Positions 63,383 through 64,000 of a stretch of DNA of 64,000 nt are shown here, piece by piece. The notes under the pieces were generated by a model that saw only the letters and a program-made list of their open reading frames with translations, was not told the DNA's origin and did not search any database. A program made the position numbers and the translations under genes. The stretch's first letter is position 1, and each line of letters begins with the position of its first letter. This stretch comes from Methylocystis sp. L43 (GTDB taxonomy: Bacteria > Pseudomonadota > Alphaproteobacteria > Rhizobiales > Beijerinckiaceae), in NCBI RefSeq assembly GCF_015709525.1, contig NZ_JADNRA010000017.1, positions 1-64,000 on the forward strand, read 5' to 3'.

Positions 63383-64000
63383 ATGTTGGACAGGGTGGCG
63401 CAAGTGACGAAGATGGGCGAGGCGACAGCGACTTTGCGCCACACCATGGTCGAACGCCAGCTTCGTCCGTTCGATGTGACCGACGTGCCCTTGCTTGAGC
63501 GCTTTCTCGAGACGCCGCGCGAGATTTTCCTGCCGCACTCGCTCGCCTCGGTCGCTTATTCGGATTTGGCGATCTCCGTAAAAGGCGCCAGCGGACGCAA
63601 ACGCAACCTGCTGCCGCCGCTCGTATTAGCCCGGATGCTTCAAAGCGCCGACGTCAAAGCGACCGATAGGGTGCTCGATATTGGAGGCGTTGGGTACTCG
63701 TCCGCGCTGCTCTCTGGCCTCGCCGACAAGGTTGTCGCGCTGGAATGCGATCCAGATCTGGCCGACTGCGCCAAGACGGGACTCGCTGCCCTGGGCTGCG
63801 ACAATGTGCAATTTGAGCTGGGGCCTCTTGAAAAAGGCTTCGCCGGCGGCGCCCCATATGACGTCATCATTATTCAAGGCCGCGTTCAGGCAGGACTCGA
63901 GGCGCTGTTTGAACAGCTGACGCCCGATGGTCGGCTGCTGGCGATCGTCACGCCCGAGACGCGCGCCGGCCAGCAGGTCGTGCGCTTTGAGCGCCAGGAC
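63383..64000 (+). CDS. PCMT-family (protein-L-isoaspartate O-methyltransferase-like) protein, partial
   Basis: N-terminal 206 residues of a protein that runs off the window. TLRHTMVERQLRPFDVTD, FLPHSLASVAYSDLAI, then SAM motif I VLDIGGVGYSSALLSGLAD and ALECDPDLADCA. Alphaproteobacteria often carry this PCMT homologue just before tolC; the classical Pcm motif I DxGxGxG is altered here (GGVGYS), so repair of isoaspartate is not certain. Alternative start ATG at 63377. Confidence 0.85.
   Translation, partial: MLDRVAQVTKMGEATATLRHTMVERQLRPFDVTDVPLLERFLETPREIFLPHSLASVAYSDLAISVKGASGRKRNLLPPLVLARMLQSADVKATDRVLDIGGVGYSSALLSGLADKVVALECDPDLADCAKTGLAALGCDNVQFELGPLEKGFAGGAPYDVIIIQGRVQAGLEALFEQLTPDGRLLAIVTPETRAGQQVVRFERQD

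Overview
The window looks like the chromosome of an alphaproteobacterium of the order Hyphomicrobiales (Rhizobiales). It is GC-rich, has an RpoH2-like sigma factor behind a GGAAC-type general-stress promoter, contains nadA-DUF4202-nadB-nadC, and has a CarD regulator and DUF2267, DUF202 and IalB-like genes. The style recalls methanotrophs of the Methylocystis/Methylosinus group, but that is an impression from memory; no genus marker such as 16S rRNA or pmo is present.

Layout. 1-20 kb is ordinary chromosome: partial ftsH, tilS, cpoB/ybgF, a nuclease-fold protein, an M48 lipoprotein protease, rpoH, carD, fdxA, an RMD1/DUF155 protein, miaA, serB, a DegP-type protease, hflK-hflC, tRNA-Ser, a GDSL esterase and several small exported proteins. 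20-22.7 kb is a decayed zone: an L,D-transpeptidase remnant, a small exported-protein gene with a broken start, an IS3-family transposase scrap abutting a live gene, and a frameshifted zinc-ribbon gene.

22,680-42,995 is an integrated mobile element of 20.3 kb. It is bounded by a perfect 45-bp direct repeat; the right copy is the 3' part of an intact tRNA-Thr(TGT) gene, next to a P4-type tyrosine integrase. Its right and middle part holds integrase, an AlpA-like regulator, a giant primase-helicase and terminase small and large subunits. I could identify no capsid, portal, tail or lysis gene, so it resembles a phage satellite (PICI/P4-like) more than a prophage. Its left part is cargo: an HNH endonuclease with a small partner, and a Gabija-type anti-phage operon, gajA (OLD-family ATPase-TOPRIM) and gajB (UvrD-like helicase), followed 48 bp later by a DUF4365/PD-(D/E)xK-like nuclease gene. 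The three-gene Gabija+DUF4365 unit on a satellite-like element is the most interesting item here.

43-64 kb is chromosome again: rlmB, ispE, tRNA-Gly, a cupin, an IalB-like protein, ubiG, lysC, two DUF2267 paralogues, murJ, a glycosyltransferase/deacetylase/methyltransferase cluster, the NAD de novo operon with two palindromic operator candidates, pyrB, and a sulfur cluster (cysK, a TauE/SafE exporter, an Rrf2 regulator), ending in a partial PCMT-family gene. A palindromic dispersed repeat occurs near 6.7 kb and again near 60.7 kb.
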